Shown here in pieces: positions 35,598 through 43,750 of a DNA stretch of 64,000 bases. A model generated the notes under the pieces. That model saw only the letters and a list, made by a program, of their open reading frames with translations, was not told where the DNA came from and made no database searches. This DNA is from Phycisphaerae bacterium. GTDB lineage: Bacteria; Planctomycetota; Phycisphaerae; UBA1845; Fen-1342. A program made the position numbers and the translations under genes. Each line of letters opens with the position of its first letter. Within the stretch, counting starts at the first letter, position 1. The DNA is taken from positions 186,001-250,000 of the forward strand of contig JAGNKU010000007.1 of the NCBI GenBank assembly GCA_017999985.1. Direction: 5' to 3'.

Positions 35598-36773
35598 ATG
35601 GCTAATCGACCTTTGAACGTCGGCCTGATCGGCGGCGGCGCCGGGGCCTTCATCGTCCACCCCCACCAGCGCGCGATTCACTTCGACGGCACACGCCGCG
35701 TCGTCGCCGCCGCACTGCACCCCGATCCGAAGATCGCCCTGCGCGAGGCCGAGAACTGGCCGTACCCGCTGCGCGGCTATCCCAGCTATGACGAGCTGAT
35801 CTCCACCGAGGCGCGCAAGCCGCTCGGCGAGCGGATCGACTACGCCCTGATCGTCACGCCGAACTTCGTCCACTTCGACCCCGCCATGAAGTGCCTCGCC
35901 GCCGGCATCCCGGTGTTCTGCGAGAAGCCGCTGACCGTCACGCTGGACGAGGCGGACAAGCTCGTTGCCGCCGTGAAGCAGCACAAAATCCCGTTCGGCG
36001 TCGCCCACACGTACCTCGGCCATTGGACCAGCCGCCTCGCGCGGTTCATCGTTCGCAGCGGGCTGCTCGGCGAGGTCCGCTGGGTGGACGCGTACTACCT
36101 CCAGGGCTGGCTCGCCGGCCGCGCCGAGGACCAGGGCGTCATGCAGGCCGAGTGGCGCGTCGATCCGAAGCGCGCCGGGGCCAGTTGCTGCGGCGGTGAC
36201 ATCGGCACGCACGCGCTCATGCAACTGCGGTACGTCACCGGGCTCGATGTAAAGCGGCTCAGCGCCCGGCTGGAAACATTCGTCGCCGGCCGCAAGCTCG
36301 ATGACCACTTCACGGCGTATTGCGAACTCAGCAACGGCGGTCGCGCCATGGTCCGCGCGTCGCAGATCGCCATTGGCCATAAGAACGACCTTGGCATCGA
36401 AGTGAACGGCACGAAGGGCTCGCTCGTGTGGGGGCAGGAGGAGCCGGAGCAGCTCATCATCCGCCTGCCGAACCAGCCGGACCGCGTGTACTGGCGCGGG
36501 GCCGTGGCGGCGAATGACGGGTTCCTGAAGGACCTGCCGGCGGACCTGATGGCGGAGCCGAACATTCCGTCGGGGCATCCGGAGGCGTTCCACGACGCGT
36601 TCGCCCGGCTGCACCGGTGCTTCGAGCAGGACGTGCGGGCGTACCAGGACAAGCGGCCGTTCAATTGTGACGGCAGCAAGTACGCGAACGTCGCGGATGG
36701 CCGGATGGGCATCGCGTTCATCGAGGCGGCAGTGAAGAGCCACGAGAAGGACGGGGCCTGGGTGAATCTGTAG
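35598..36773 (+). CDS. Gfo/Idh/MocA-family oxidoreductase
   Basis: The 391-residue protein has the NAD(P) loop GGGAGAFIV, the FCEKPLTV motif with the conserved Lys (near residue 114), and GGDIGTHALMQ. The C-half is the mixed-sheet substrate domain. The long GGGAGAF-HPHQR opening is typical of a planctomycete subgroup of these enzymes. It may act on a sugar or inositol derivative. It lies 13 bases after the M16 stop with GAGAGGAA ahead of the ATG, so it can be co-transcribed with the phosphomannomutase operon. Confidence 0.9.
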   Translation: MANRPLNVGLIGGGAGAFIVHPHQRAIHFDGTRRVVAAALHPDPKIALREAENWPYPLRGYPSYDELISTEARKPLGERIDYALIVTPNFVHFDPAMKCLAAGIPVFCEKPLTVTLDEADKLVAAVKQHKIPFGVAHTYLGHWTSRLARFIVRSGLLGEVRWVDAYYLQGWLAGRAEDQGVMQAEWRVDPKRAGASCCGGDIGTHALMQLRYVTGLDVKRLSARLETFVAGRKLDDHFTAYCELSNGGRAMVRASQIAIGHKNDLGIEVNGTKGSLVWGQEEPEQLIIRLPNQPDRVYWRGAVAANDGFLKDLPADLMAEPNIPSGHPEAFHDAFARLHRCFEQDVRAYQDKRPFNCDGSKYANVADGRMGIAFIEAAVKSHEKDGAWVNL

Positions 36774-36800
36774 TAGAGCCGACGCCTGAGCCGTCAGCTG

Positions 36801-36860
36801 TAGGGTGGGCATCGCCCACCGGATCGGAGCCCCGAGCGCCAGCGAGTGGGGCCGCGCTGC
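36801..36860 (+). repeat. Composite repeat module: GGTGGGC hairpin plus 42-bp element, copy D
   Basis: TAGGGTGGGCATCGCCCACC (hairpin, 7-bp arms, 3-base loop) is followed at once by the AGCCCCGAGCGCCAGCGAG core. The same composite occurs inverted at 38425-38490, on the other side of the zinc-ribbon genes. Confidence 0.8.
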
Positions 36861-36925
36861 GTGGTCCAAGCGGTTTCTTTTTTGCGCGGCCTAATTGGCA
36901 CCCTTCGTTATTGGGACATTGAAGC

Positions 36926-36954
36926 TGTCAGCGGTCGGCAGTCAGCGTTCAGCC
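36926..36954 (-). repeat. Heptad GCTGA repeats
   Basis: Read on the minus strand, GGCTGAA, CGCTGAC, TGCCGAC, CGCTGAC follow each other with a 7-base period. This is the same unit as at 10134-10168 in the other orientation, with one degenerate unit. Confidence 0.6.
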
Positions 36955-37100
36955 GGAGGGGGATTCGCGCCGCCGGAGCTGTCAGCGAGAGAAACGGCGT
37001 AACAAGGTCCACAAGTAACAAAGTGACAATGTGAGCGGCAGCGGCGCAGCGTGCGGGCACGTGGGACATACAACCCTCCATTGACAAGATAGCCGCAGAA

Positions 37101-37127
37101 GGCGCGGAGGGCGCGGAGGGCGCGGAG
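37101..37127 (+). repeat. Three tandem copies of GGCGCGGAG
   Basis: There are three exact 9-base copies, directly preceded by the similar AGCCGCAGAA. It is too short for CRISPR or a VNTR gene product. Confidence 0.8.
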
Positions 37128-37329
37128 AATACCGGGATTGCTGGATTCTGGCGGGGAAAGCGGTGATAAGGTGATAACGTGACAAAGGGCGTGGGAGGTG
37201 GGGACGGGGCGCTGTGCGTGGGAACGTGGGAAGGTGGGCACGTGGGAACAGGCGGTGGCGCGTGGTCCGCGCCGGGAACGGGAGTGAGCGAACGCGTCGA
37301 GCGCCGCGGCGACTACTCGACCCGGCGGT

Positions 37330-37335
37330 TAGAAT
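37330..37335 (+). promoter_or_regulatory. TAGAAT -10-like box, leaderless candidate
   Basis: TAGAAT ends 7 bases before the ATG at 37343, as in a leaderless transcript. No -35 match stands at the right distance. Confidence 0.3.
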
Positions 37336-37342
37336 GCGCAAC

Positions 37343-37807
37343 ATGGCCGGGCGGATCAGGTGGCGACGCGTACTCAAGTGGCTGTGCACGGGCGGCTGTG
37401 TGCTGATTCTGGCCCTATGGACCGCCAGCGTTGCCGCGCCATTCTCGTACAGCTTTGGCTATCGGGCGCTGGTTGTGTGGGGGGGCAAACTCGTGCTCAC
37501 CTGGTATGCTACCTCCATACACTCCGTCGGGTGGCAATTCGGCCTTCGCGGTCTCCCGTGGAACGACATCACGTCATACGGGTTCGTCTGGCCCCAACTC
37601 GACCCCGATCTGACGCGTACCTACGTCGTGATTCCGCTTTGGTTGCTCCTGCTCACGGCGCTAGTCCTGAGCGCGTTCCTCTGGTTTCGCGACCGCCGCC
37701 GCGTGCCGGTCGGGCACTGCCGCAAGTGTGGCTACGACCTTACCGGTAACGTCAGTGGGCGGTGCCCGGAGTGCGGGGCGGCGACCGGCATCGGTACGGC
37801 GGAGTGA
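37343..37807 (+). CDS. Small membrane protein with C-terminal zinc ribbon (paralogue 1)
   Basis: From the ATG at 37343 the product is 154 residues; an ATG at 37334 overlaps the TAGAAT box. It has a basic N-terminus and one membrane helix (residues 10-30). A Trp/Tyr-rich outer loop of about 60 residues and a second helix follow. The cytoplasmic tail carries C-x2-CGYDLTGNVSGRC-x2-CG, a four-Cys zinc ribbon seen widely in Phycisphaerae membrane proteins. Its function is unknown. It is followed after 11 bases by a paralogue with the same tail. Confidence 0.72.
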   Translation: MAGRIRWRRVLKWLCTGGCVLILALWTASVAAPFSYSFGYRALVVWGGKLVLTWYATSIHSVGWQFGLRGLPWNDITSYGFVWPQLDPDLTRTYVVIPLWLLLLTALVLSAFLWFRDRRRVPVGHCRKCGYDLTGNVSGRCPECGAATGIGTAE

Positions 37808-37818
37808 AATCACCTGCG

Positions 37819-38322
37819 ATGGCGAAACGTGGCCGCCAAAACGGGAGTGCGATACTCTGGATGGCGCGGACGATGGTCGTCATCGTGCTCGCCGCCTGGG
37901 CGTTTTCATGGAGCTGGGTCATCGGGTACGGTGATACGGGCGCCTGGTGTGCGCTCGGGCATGGGCGCGTCACAGTCGTTCATCATCGGCACCCGGGCGA
38001 GCCGAGCGTCGGGTTCTGCGCCTGGCTACGGCCAATCGGACCGACATGGGAAGCGGCGGCGAAGCGGAATGATCCCGACGCCACACCCTGGCGACGCATG
38101 GGCCTGACGCTTCCGGGCATGGACTGGTACGCTTTCGACGTGCCACTCTGGTTGCTCTTGCTGTTCTTCGCAGCGGCGGCCTGGGCACTAAAACCCAAAC
38201 GGATCGTGCCGGGGCACTGCACGGGCTGCGGGTATGACCTGACGGGCAACGTCAGCGGGCGGTGTCCGGAGTGCGGGACGGCGACTCCGACTGTGCCGGA
38301 TGATGCGAAGCCGACGGCCTGA
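37819..38322 (+). CDS. Small membrane protein with C-terminal zinc ribbon (paralogue 2)
   Basis: This 167-residue protein (ATG 37819; a GTG at 37804 overlaps the previous stop) has the same layout: basic start, helix (residues 14-34), outer loop of about 75 residues with Trp/His, second helix and a C-x2-CGYDLTGNVSGRC-x2-CG tail. The tail is nearly identical to the neighbour at DNA level (37744-37785 against 38244-38285), while the outer loops are unrelated. It is probably a tandem duplication with a diverged periplasmic part. Confidence 0.72.
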   Translation: MAKRGRQNGSAILWMARTMVVIVLAAWAFSWSWVIGYGDTGAWCALGHGRVTVVHHRHPGEPSVGFCAWLRPIGPTWEAAAKRNDPDATPWRRMGLTLPGMDWYAFDVPLWLLLLFFAAAAWALKPKRIVPGHCTGCGYDLTGNVSGRCPECGTATPTVPDDAKPTA

Positions 38323-38424
38323 ATCACATGACGCGGGGCGACGCTCCAGAGGTTCGCTCACTGCCGTTCGCGACTCGGACCACGCGGCGTCCGTGCCCAC
38401 GTTCCCATCATCCCACGCACCGAA

Positions 38425-38490
38425 TTGCGCTGTGCGAGACCCGCTCGCGGGCGCTCGGGGTTCTGGTCGGTGGGCGATGCCCACCCTACG
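38425..38490 (-). repeat. Composite repeat module, copy E (inverted)
   Basis: On the minus strand it reads TAGGGTGGGCATCGCCCACC, then GACCAGAACCCCGAGCGCCC and GCGAGCGGGTCTCGCACAGC. The GGTGGGC hairpin occupies 38469-38485. Copy F of the core lies at 38492-38517. Confidence 0.8.
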
Positions 38491-38491
38491 G

Positions 38492-38517
38492 CCCTCGCTG
38501 GCGCTTCGGGCTCGGAT
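38492..38517 (-). repeat. 42-bp element core, copy F
   Basis: The minus strand reads AATCCGAGCCCGAAGCGCCA then GCGAGGG, which matches the core AGCCC(C)GAGCGCCAGCGAG. It abuts copy E. Confidence 0.6.
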
Positions 38518-38555
38518 TGGAAATGAACTCGCTGCACGCGGTCCGGCGTTGCCGC

Positions 38556-39494
38556 CTACGCCAGGTTTGCCTTGTACCACTCGATCGACCGCCGCAGACC
38601 GTCGGAGAAGAAGACCTGCGGCTCATAGCCGATCACGCGCTTGGCCGCGTCCAGGGCGGCGAGACTGTGGCGGACGTCGCCGCGGCGCGGTTCGCGGTAC
38701 TCCGGCGCCAGGTTGGTGCCGAGCAGCTTGTTGATGTCCGCGACGATCTGGTTGAGCGTCGTGCTCTGGCCGCAGGCGATGTTCATCACTTCGCCATGCA
38801 CTTCGGGTGCTTCCGACGCCAGCAGGTTGGCGTGCACCACGTTGGCCACGAAACAGAAGTCGCGCGATTGCTCGCCGTCGCCGAAGATGATCGGCCGCTC
38901 GCCGCGCAGCATGCGCGACACGAAGGCCGGAATCACCGCGGCGTAGTCGCCCTTAGGATCCTGCCGCGGGCCGAAGACGTTGAAATAGCGCAGGCAAGCC
39001 GTCTGCAGGCCATACACGTGCGACCAGCACGCGCAGTAGTGCTCCGCCGCGAGCTTGCTGACAGCATAGGGGCTCAGCGGCGCTGGGCGCATGGTCTCGA
39101 TCTTGGGCATGGTCGGCGTGTCGCCGTACGCACTGCTGCTCGCCGAATAGACGAACCGGCGGGCGCCGGCGTCACGGGCCGCGATCAGCAGGTTCAGCGT
39201 GCCGGTGACGTTGATCTCGTTGGCCGGCCGCGGATGCTCGACGCTGCGCGGCACACTGGCGCGCGCGGCCAGATGGAAGACCACTTCCACGTCGCGCATG
39301 GCGCGCTCCACCGTCGGCACGTCGCAGATGTCACCTTCGAGCAGCTCGATCTGCCCGGCGATCTCCGCCAGGTTGGCGCGTTTGCCCGTGCTGAGATTGT
39401 CCAGCACGCGCACCTGCCGCCCGCGCTCCAGCAGCGCACGGACGATGTGACTGCCGATGAACCCCGCGCCGCCCGTCACCAAGCACTTGCTCAT
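38556..39494 (-). CDS. NAD-dependent sugar-nucleotide epimerase (SDR)
   Basis: The 312-residue protein has the GGAGFIGSH NAD-binding loop, LAARASVPRS, SASSSAYGD with the catalytic Ser, and YAVSK with the catalytic Tyr/Lys. It resembles UDP-glucose or UDP-N-acetylglucosamine 4-epimerases and related dehydratase-like enzymes and should provide nucleotide sugars for the envelope. The ATG overlaps the stop of tatD by 4 bases (ATGA). Confidence 0.93.
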   Translation of the reverse strand: MSKCLVTGGAGFIGSHIVRALLERGRQVRVLDNLSTGKRANLAEIAGQIELLEGDICDVPTVERAMRDVEVVFHLAARASVPRSVEHPRPANEINVTGTLNLLIAARDAGARRFVYSASSSAYGDTPTMPKIETMRPAPLSPYAVSKLAAEHYCACWSHVYGLQTACLRYFNVFGPRQDPKGDYAAVIPAFVSRMLRGERPIIFGDGEQSRDFCFVANVVHANLLASEAPEVHGEVMNIACGQSTTLNQIVADINKLLGTNLAPEYREPRRGDVRHSLAALDAAKRVIGYEPQVFFSDGLRRSIEWYKANLA

Positions 39495-40297
39495 GGTCTA
39501 ACCTCTGGCAACCTGAAGAACCGCACCGCCGTGGCGGTCGTCGCCGCCGCCAGCGTCTCAAAGTCCACGCCGCGCAACTCGGCCAGCCGTCGCGCCGTGT
39601 GCACCAGCAGCGCCGGCTCGTTGGGCCGCACCTTGCGCAGCGGCTCCGGCGACAGGTACGGCGCGTCGGTCTCAAGCATCAACCGCTCCAGCGGCACATA
39701 ACTCGCCGCTTCCCGGATCGTGTTCGCGTTCTTGAATGTAACCACTCCAGTGAAGGAGAAGTGGCCGCCCAGGTCCAGCGCCCGCCGCGCGATGTCCGTG
39801 CCCGCCGAGAAGCAGTGCCAGACGACGCGGTCCGCCAATTGCGGATGGCCGGCGAGGATCTCGCACACGCGGGCCTCGGATTCGCGGGCATGAATGACGA
39901 TCGGAAGCTGCAGCGCAACCGCCAGGGCGAGGTGGGCCTCGAAGACCTCCTCCTGGCGCGCCCGCGGCGCAAAGTCGTAGTGCCAGTCCAGACCGGTCTC
40001 ACCTACTCCGACGATGCGCGCGCATACGTCCGCGGGCAATCGCGCGCCGCGTAACAGATTCGTCAGAGCGGTCCAGGAATCCGCATCGCACCGACCGGCT
40101 TCGTGCGGATGAATGCCCGCCACGAGGTACAACGCCGGCCGGTTCGCAAGCAAAACCGCTGCCGCCTGTGCGTCGGCCACGTTGACCCCGACCAGGATCA
40201 GCCGCTTGACCCCCGCCTCCGCCGCCCGCGCGAGCACCACGTCGACCTGCTCGACCAAGCCGGGACTCGTCAGATGGCAGTGCGTGTCAATCAGCAT
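39491..40297 (-). CDS. tatD: TatD-family metal-dependent hydrolase
   Basis: The 268-residue protein has DTHCHL (metal His), GVGETGLDWHYD, PIVIHARE, VWHCFSAG and LETDAPYL, all TatD blocks. Members are 3'-5' exonucleases or D-aminoacyl-tRNA hydrolases. It is upstream of, and coupled to, the epimerase gene. The C-terminal His and Asp ligands are all present, so activity is expected. Confidence 0.95.
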   Translation of the reverse strand: MLIDTHCHLTSPGLVEQVDVVLARAAEAGVKRLILVGVNVADAQAAAVLLANRPALYLVAGIHPHEAGRCDADSWTALTNLLRGARLPADVCARIVGVGETGLDWHYDFAPRARQEEVFEAHLALAVALQLPIVIHARESEARVCEILAGHPQLADRVVWHCFSAGTDIARRALDLGGHFSFTGVVTFKNANTIREAASYVPLERLMLETDAPYLSPEPLRKVRPNEPALLVHTARRLAELRGVDFETLAAATTATAVRFFRLPEVRP

Positions 40298-40382
40298 ACG
40301 GGTCCGTTACCGGCGCGGAGGGCCCGACTTCACGCGCGGAGCGCCCACGGCCGACCGCCATACGTCTGTATCGGCCGGTCGG

Positions 40383-41264
40383 TCACTCCGCGTTCGCGAC
40401 CTGCTCCTTGATCCGGTCGATCGCGCTCTTGATCTCGATGATCTCGCGGGCGATCGCGGCATCCCCCGACTTCGAGCCCATGGTGTTGGCTTCGCGGAGC
40501 ATTTCCTGCGCGATGAACTCGAGCTTGCGCCCCGCCGGCTCCGGCGCCGTCATGAGCGTCTCGAACTGGCCGAGGTGAGCCGCCAGCCGGCTCAGCTCCT
40601 CGCTGATGTCGCTGCGTTCGGCGTAGATGGAAACCTCTTTGAGCAGGTCCTCTTCCGCCAGTCTTACGTTCGTATCGGCGATGAGTTCGGCGATCCGCGC
40701 CATGAGACGGTCGCGATACTCGGCGACGACGACCGGCGCCCGCTCGCGAATCACGTCCAGGCAGCGCGCGATCACCGCGCAGTGCGTTGCGAGGTCGGTG
40801 CTGAGCGTCGCGCCCTCGCGCGCCCGCATCGCGATCATCCTCTCCAGCGCCTGCTCCGTCAGGCGCGACAGTACGGTCCAGCGCTGCTCGCGCTCGGCAT
40901 CCGTCAGCTCACGCACCTGGCACACACCCGGCAACGCCAGCAGCGTCGCGAGGTCGATCGTCACACGCGGATCGTCCCCCACCGCACCGCGCAACTGCGC
41001 CACATAGGCCTGCACGACGGCGGTGTTCAGTTCCGGCGCCGCCTGCGGTCCGATGCTGCGTACGTGCAGCCGCAGCGTGACGCTGCCGCGCGTGATGCGC
41101 TGCCGCAGGAGCCGCTCCACGTCCGCCTCGAGAAACGAGAAGTCATCCGGCAGGTGGATCGCCGTCTTCAAGTAGCGTTGGTTGAAGCTCCGCAGCTCGA
41201 TTTGGTAGACCTGACCGGCTTCTTCGAGCAGCGCCTCCCCAAAACCCGTCATCGAATGAATCAT
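40383..41264 (-). CDS. yicC: YicC-family endoribonuclease
   Basis: The ATG at 41264 starts the conserved MIHSMTGFG; the frame extends further but without conservation. The 293-residue protein has NQRYL, ITRGSV, KEVSIYAERSDISEEL, QEMLREANTMGSK and the C-terminal IKSAIDRIKEQVANAE block of the family. Members cleave RNA and affect sporulation or stress phenotypes in other bacteria. It is alone, 107 bases downstream of the secG start. Confidence 0.93.
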   Translation of the reverse strand: MIHSMTGFGEALLEEAGQVYQIELRSFNQRYLKTAIHLPDDFSFLEADVERLLRQRITRGSVTLRLHVRSIGPQAAPELNTAVVQAYVAQLRGAVGDDPRVTIDLATLLALPGVCQVRELTDAEREQRWTVLSRLTEQALERMIAMRAREGATLSTDLATHCAVIARCLDVIRERAPVVVAEYRDRLMARIAELIADTNVRLAEEDLLKEVSIYAERSDISEELSRLAAHLGQFETLMTAPEPAGRKLEFIAQEMLREANTMGSKSGDAAIAREIIEIKSAIDRIKEQVANAE

Positions 41265-41371
41265 CGGCAGGGCTCCGGCGGCCCAGCCATCCCGGGCCGT
41301 TCTCCGCACACGCCGCACGCCCCAAACCCATCCGCCCGCGGCGTCAGCTCATGCCCCGTCCAGGCCGGCGG

Positions 41372-41884
41372 TCAGGCGCAGGGCAGCCAGTTTTCCGCGG
41401 CCGGCGACCACGACGATCCACCCGCGGGTTGCTCCGCCGGCGTACTCGGCGCCGGACTCGGAGCCGGCGCCGGTGTCTCGGGAGCCGGGGCAGGCGTCAC
41501 CGGAGGCGGGGTCGGTGGCGGCGCGCTCGACTCCGGTACGGGCGTTACGGGCGTCGGAATCGGGACCGGCGTGATCGGCGCTGGCGCCTGTTCGGCGGGT
41601 GGCGGCATGGGCGGCGGTGTATTCAGGCCCGGCCCGACATCGATGAACACGTAGTTGAGAATGACCGTGAACGTCAGCAGCAAGGCAGCGCCGACGATCG
41701 TCACCCAGGTGAGAATGTCGCCTGTCTTCGCGCCGAAAGCGGTCGATCCGCCGGTCCCGCCGAACGCACCCGCCAGCCCCACGCCCTTGCCGCGCTGCAG
41801 GAGGATCACAATCATCAGCAGGATCGCCAGGACGGCGAAGAAGAACGCCAGGATCGTGTGATACCACTCCATCCCGAGAATCAT
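41372..41884 (-). CDS. secG: Preprotein translocase subunit SecG with Pro-rich tail
   Basis: The start at 41884 has GAGG 7 bases ahead. Residues 1-85 match SecG: first helix, the [16 protein letters not shown] loop, [11 protein letters not shown] and second helix. Residues 86-170 are an extension of Pro, Thr, Ala and Glu (repeated TPxP and APxP) ending in [12 protein letters not shown]. Ordinary SecG proteins are about 75-110 residues. The tail should face the periplasm or cytoplasm depending on topology. Neighbours tpiA and yicC are in the same orientation; gap to tpiA is 90 bases. Confidence 0.92.
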   Translation of the reverse strand: MILGMEWYHTILAFFFAVLAILLMIVILLQRGKGVGLAGAFGGTGGSTAFGAKTGDILTWVTIVGAALLLTFTVILNYVFIDVGPGLNTPPPMPPPAEQAPAPITPVPIPTPVTPVPESSAPPPTPPPVTPAPAPETPAPAPSPAPSTPAEQPAGGSSWSPAAENWLPCA

Positions 41885-41974
41885 CAGCTTGCCTCGATTC
41901 CAGCCGCTACTTACGGGCGGTCACACGCACTCGCGCCCGGTCCGCGCGAACCTGAGCCCCGTAGTATAAGTCTT

Positions 41975-42754
41975 CTACACGCCGGTGGCCAGCGCGGCCC
42001 GGACGATTCCGACGAACGAATCGGCCTTCAAACTCGCGCCGCCCACCAGCCCGCCATCGACATCGGGTTGCTTCAGCAACTCGCCGGCGTTCTCCGGCTT
42101 CATGCTCCCGCCGTACAGGATCCGGACCGTATCGGCCACCGGACCGACAAGTTCGCGCAAACGGGTTCGCAGTTGTGCGTGGGCCTCCTGGGCTTGCTCG
42201 GGCGTCGCATTCTGACCGGTGCCGATAGCCCACACCGGCTCGTAGGCGATCACCAAATCATCCGCGGTCTTGAGGGTCACGCCGACCAGGCCGGCGGTGA
42301 GCTGGAACATGAGGACTTCAAAGGTCTTGCCGGCCTTCCGTTCGGCGAGCGTTTCTCCGACACACAGGATGGGCGTGAGTCCGGTCCGGCGAGCCGCCTT
42401 CAGTTTCAGGTTGATCATCCAATCGTCTTCGAGGTGCCCGATAGTATGTCGGCGTTCTGAATGTCCGATAATTACATACTTGGCGCCGGTCTCTGCGATC
42501 ATCGCACCGCTGAGTTCGCCCGTGAACGCCCCCTCGGGCTCATGGTAGATATCCTGCGCGCCCAGGCGTATCGAGCTGCCGCGGAGTGCATCCGCCAAGG
42601 GATACAGATAAACGGCCGGCGGACACACCGCGACTTCGACGCGTTCGCCGACCTCCGCTGCGTCCAGGCCCGCGCGGATCGCCGCCACGAGATCGAGACC
42701 CCACGCCAGATTCAAGTTCATCTTCCAATTACCGGCCACGAGTGGTCGCCGCAT
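41975..42754 (-). CDS. tpiA: Triosephosphate isomerase
   Basis: The ATG at 42754 has GGAGG 8 bases upstream and gives 259 residues. The N-terminal AGNWKMN carries the catalytic Lys, IGHSERR the catalytic His, and YEPVWAIGTGQN the catalytic Glu. GGSMKPENA (most homologues read GGSVKP) and GGLVGGASL complete the phosphate site. It interconverts DHAP and G3P. It stands divergent to the 3D-domain gene across a 348-base spacer. Confidence 0.97.
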   Translation of the reverse strand: MRRPLVAGNWKMNLNLAWGLDLVAAIRAGLDAAEVGERVEVAVCPPAVYLYPLADALRGSSIRLGAQDIYHEPEGAFTGELSGAMIAETGAKYVIIGHSERRHTIGHLEDDWMINLKLKAARRTGLTPILCVGETLAERKAGKTFEVLMFQLTAGLVGVTLKTADDLVIAYEPVWAIGTGQNATPEQAQEAHAQLRTRLRELVGPVADTVRILYGGSMKPENAGELLKQPDVDGGLVGGASLKADSFVGIVRAALATGV

Positions 42755-43102
42755 GATAATCGCCTCCGGGACGTTCGAATGTAACATCCTATAAATAAGC
42801 ACTTTGCGCGTCAGATCGCGCGCCGCATTGCTGGGGTTCGTAATCTGGCCGTCGGCGGTGACTGTCCGGGAGCCTTTTCGGGCATCGCACGTTCGCCACG
42901 TCCCAGTTACTGTACACGCTATTGAACGTCCCAGAACGCCATCCGTCAATCCCACAAGGGTTTGGAACACGGCCGCGGCGGGAGTATAATGCCCAACTTG
43001 TGTTTGCCGCGGCGGCAGGGCGGCCGGGTGCGGCACGGGCCACGACAGTATCGGCACCGAATCAGGAGGACCGGTAGGTCTCGGGACGGAGGTACGCTTC
43101 GT
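42755..43102. other. 348-bp divergent regulatory spacer
   Basis: It lies between divergent tpiA and the 3D-domain gene. Apart from the TATAAT promoter (42962-42990) for the plus-strand gene and an AT-rich stretch at 42786-42800 that may drive tpiA, I see no gene. A ribosome-site-like GGACGGAGG stands at 43084-43092. Confidence 0.55.
42962..42990 (+). promoter_or_regulatory. Strong sigma-70-type promoter
   Basis: TTGGAA at 42962-42967, a 17-base spacer, then a perfect TATAAT at 42985-42990. The transcript would begin near 42997 with a leader of about 105 bases before the ATG of the 3D-domain gene. Confidence 0.65.
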
Positions 43103-43666
43103 ATGGTGTCTGCTTTCCATGCCCTCACGGGGTTAGCGGGTCTTGTGTGCAGCACGATCCTCACGCTGGGTTTCATCAGCGCGCCCGTAACGGCGTCCCC
43201 TGATGATCAATCCGCGCAGGCGGCCGTCGCCGCCGAGGCCGAGCCCGTCGCGTTGGACTCAATAAACGAGGAGGACGAAGGGCTGGGCACCTATGAGGCA
43301 GGCGAGCTCCAGGCAACATTGGTCGCCGATGGCCAGAAGTCTTCGAATCGCCCCCGTACGATCCGCCGCGTGCTCCGGGTGACCGCCTATAACGACCGCG
43401 GCACGACGGCAGCCGGCACACAGTCCGGAGTCGGCCAGTGTGCGGCGCCGGCCGATGTGCCGTTTGGGTCGACGATCTATATCCCGGCGTTGAAGCGAAC
43501 GCTAGTCGTCACGGATCGGACCCACCGCCGGTTCCGTCACAACACGGTGGACATCTTCATGCCGGGCAAGCAGCAGTGCCGGAACTTCGGTCGCCAGTAC
43601 CTCGAATGCGTGATCACGCCGCCCGACGCGCCGGTGAAGTACGGCGAGCTGGCCAAACGCCTCTAA
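43103..43666 (+). CDS. Secreted 3D-domain protein
   Basis: The ATG at 43103 gives 187 residues. A signal peptide with predicted cleavage after TAS (near residue 32) is followed by an acidic 40-residue linker. The C-terminal 85 residues have the three Asp of the 3D domain: ADVPFG, VTDRTHRR and TVDIFMPG, with GTTAAGTQSG ahead. The domain is shared by MltA, YocH and related cell-wall lytic transglycosylases, so it may cleave or bind peptidoglycan. It has an upstream near-consensus promoter and stands alone. Confidence 0.82.
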   Translation: MVSAFHALTGLAGLVCSTILTLGFISAPVTASPDDQSAQAAVAAEAEPVALDSINEEDEGLGTYEAGELQATLVADGQKSSNRPRTIRRVLRVTAYNDRGTTAAGTQSGVGQCAAPADVPFGSTIYIPALKRTLVVTDRTHRRFRHNTVDIFMPGKQQCRNFGRQYLECVITPPDAPVKYGELAKRL

Positions 43667-43702
43667 CCGAACGATGAGCTAGGCGACGCGCAGGCCGTCG
43701 CG

Positions 43703-43708
43703 TATAAT
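43703..43708 (+). promoter_or_regulatory. TATAAT -10 box upstream of kinase gene
   Basis: A perfect TATAAT at 43703-43708 lies 43 bases ahead of the GTG at 43751 and 67 ahead of the ATG at 43775. The expected -35 (43680-43685) is TAGGCG, a weak match. Confidence 0.4.
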
Positions 43709-43750
43709 GCCGCCCGGAAGCGAGCGACGGGAGACGGGGCGCGCCAACGT

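Larger units (their letters stand above)
36774..37333. other. 560-bp repeat-rich spacer
   Basis: No gene is seen. It contains a GGTGGGC hairpin (36804-36820), copy D of the 42-bp element (36823-36860), a CTTTTTTG tract (36881-36888), heptad GCTGA repeats on the minus strand (36926-36954) and a triplicated 9-mer (37101-37127). The right half has many GTGGGAACG phrases, another low-complexity pattern. Confidence 0.65.

Noticed and set aside
37101-37127. Triplicated 9-mer as a CRISPR seed
   Set aside because: There are no spacers or further repeats and no cas genes; it is a plain tandem repeat.
42440-42960. tRNA-like sequence near GTTCGAATG upstream of tpiA
   Set aside because: No acceptor or anticodon arm can be folded around it; no tRNA was found anywhere by eye.
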